DNA of 64,000 nucleotides, from assembly GCA_029941905.1 (NCBI GenBank), contig JAPYTQ010000004.1, forward strand, positions 124,001-188,000. The letters run 5' to 3'. This document shows, in pieces, positions 63,059 to 64,000 of this stretch. The notes beneath the pieces are model-generated. The model saw nothing but the letters and a program-made list of their open reading frames with translations, was not told the origin of the DNA and searched no databases. This DNA is from JAHRVQ01 sp029941905 (GTDB taxonomy: Bacteria > Pseudomonadota > Gammaproteobacteria > Pseudomonadales > Azotimanducaceae). The stretch's first letter is position 1. The number at the start of each line of letters is the position of its first letter. The translations under genes and the position numbers were made by a program.

Positions 63059-64000
63059 CTATTCTCTGTCAGCCGCCTGGTTGCCACCGAACGTACCGCT
63101 CAATTGATCGAAAGTCTTATACTGGCTTTCTCTCAGACCGGTGACAACCTGGGCGAGGACCCTTTCGAATTCTGAACCGGTATCCAGGATCTCGCTATTC
63201 TCTGTCACAAACAGTTGCGACAGTTGGCGACTGGTGTACTCTGCCACCTTGATTCCTGCGCGATTGGCGAATGTGTACTTGTCACCGACCTTGGAGACCA
63301 GTTTACAGGGGGTTAAGACACCGATCATAACTGGCAGTTTGACCCAGGATTCCAGTTCGAGCGAGTCCACCGTCCTTGAGGCGACAGCCATTTTTCTGGT
63401 CGCCTTTCGGCGTAGCGTGTTGGCACGTTTTTGTTTGAACTCTGCACGTTTCGTACGCTGGGCTTTTTCCTGACGTAACTGTTTTCTTCTGTCTGCGAAG
63501 TAGTCCTCTACCACTTTTCTGCGATCTTGTGGCTTTCTGCTCCCGGTTTCTTTCTGTTTTTGCGTCTGGACCTTTTTCAGCACCGATGAAAAGTGGGATT
63601 TGATGATGTCAACAACACTACGCTTTGGGTTCAAGGGCTTCAGTGTTTTGGCAGACAGATGTTTCGCCATTTCATGATAAGACATCTGAAGAATTTTTCT
63701 TCGGTTCTGATTCGTGAAGAATAGTCTATCGGTATCTCTCCAATTGAGAACCAGTCTGATACGAGCCGTCTTTTCACCTGACTCGGTGGTATCATCATAA
63801 AAGAACCACTGGCCTTCCTTGAAAGCTTCAAGTGTTTTTTGGGTTGCAGGATTCTTGAGCTCGCGATCTTCCTGCATCTTCTCGTCGATTTCTAGCGGGT
63901 CAAAGTCACAGAGTGGCGAGGGCTTCTTTTCCCTGATGGCTTCATACTCTGAGTCGAACTCTTCCAGGCATTGTTCGACACTTTTGGTATCAAAAATTAG
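63059..64000 (-). CDS. DUF1631-like protein, C-terminal part (5' end outside window)
   Basis: The frame is open to the window edge, so the gene starts beyond 64000; an internal Met lies at 63877. The visible 313 residues include a PilZ-like or DUF1631-type domain: GQWFFYDDTTESGEKTARIR, then LVLNWRDTDRLFFTNQNRRK. A very basic helical linker follows (RRKVVEDYFADRRKQLRQEK, then RANTLRRKATRK). A second similar unit follows (SWVKLPVMIGVLTPCKLVSK, then KYTFANRAGIKVAEYTSRQL). DUF1631 proteins are large and their role is unknown; the PilZ-like units suggest c-di-GMP or a related ligand, as an inference. Confidence 0.65.
   Translation of the reverse strand, partial: LIFDTKSVEQCLEEFDSEYEAIREKKPSPLCDFDPLEIDEKMQEDRELKNPATQKTLEAFKEGQWFFYDDTTESGEKTARIRLVLNWRDTDRLFFTNQNRRKILQMSYHEMAKHLSAKTLKPLNPKRSVVDIIKSHFSSVLKKVQTQKQKETGSRKPQDRRKVVEDYFADRRKQLRQEKAQRTKRAEFKQKRANTLRRKATRKMAVASRTVDSLELESWVKLPVMIGVLTPCKLVSKVGDKYTFANRAGIKVAEYTSRQLSQLFVTENSEILDTGSEFERVLAQVVTGLRESQYKTFDQLSGTFGGNQAADRE

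Noticed and set aside
1..64000. tRNA, rRNA or CRISPR features
   Set aside because: None was seen on reading; a tRNAscan or CRISPR search was not possible, so short or divergent ones could be missed.

Overview
The window looks like chromosomal DNA of a marine-type gammaproteobacterium. The gene families (RND pump, MarC/YhgN, cyclophilin, CysZ-like, DUF1631, TauD-like dioxygenases, CoA transferase, acyl-CoA dehydrogenase, GPH-family MFS carriers), the frequent TTG/GTG starts with AGGAG-type ribosome sites, and the lack of any long mobile element all fit this. The assignment is an inference; there is no rRNA or marker gene here. I saw no tRNA, rRNA, CRISPR array or intact transposase.

Layout. 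1-1378: end of an aminotransferase gene and a broken ABC permease remnant. 1393-5908 (minus): peroxiredoxin, DUF4386 membrane protein and a large hybrid sensor kinase, packed as one operon. 6043-9175 (minus): SDR, GPH carrier and MarC/YhgN. 9582-13849: RND adaptor and pump. 14117-20267: GST, small secreted protein, NUDIX and acyl-CoA dehydrogenase pair, cyclophilin, alkaline-phosphatase-family protein and DUF523. 20362-25754: thiolase, carboxylesterase and a two-subunit molybdenum hydroxylase. 25755-26671: decayed coding relics. 26672-28332: NarL-type two-component pair. 28717-37444: an unusual five-gene operon. 37447-62606: catabolic and oxidoreductase genes of the LLM, SDR, dioxygenase, amidase, AKR, crotonase and CoA-transferase types, with several transporters. 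62745-64000: a small helical protein and a DUF1631-like gene that runs off the window.

Two things stand out. First, two genes (the peroxiredoxin at 5369-5908 and the GST at 14117-14797) each carry one in-frame UGA exactly where the family has its redox cysteine. The frame is open and family-like on both sides, and each UGA is followed by a possible bacterial SECIS hairpin. This argues that the host makes selenoproteins. Second, the operon at 28717-37444 joins a coiled-coil/beta-domain protein, a short MotA-like channel, a MotB-like peptidoglycan-binding partner, a 1459-residue UPF1-like SF1 helicase and a stand-alone protein resembling the N-terminal part of ChpA/PilL. A membrane stator coupled to a nucleic-acid motor recalls the logic of Zorya anti-phage systems, but the parts differ from the Zorya types I know. 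It is the best candidate here for an undescribed system.

At least four reading frames (ABC permease remnant, DUF4386, NarX-like kinase, TIR fragment) are broken by what looks like loss of one base in a homopolymer. These may be sequencing errors rather than pseudogenes and should be checked in reads.
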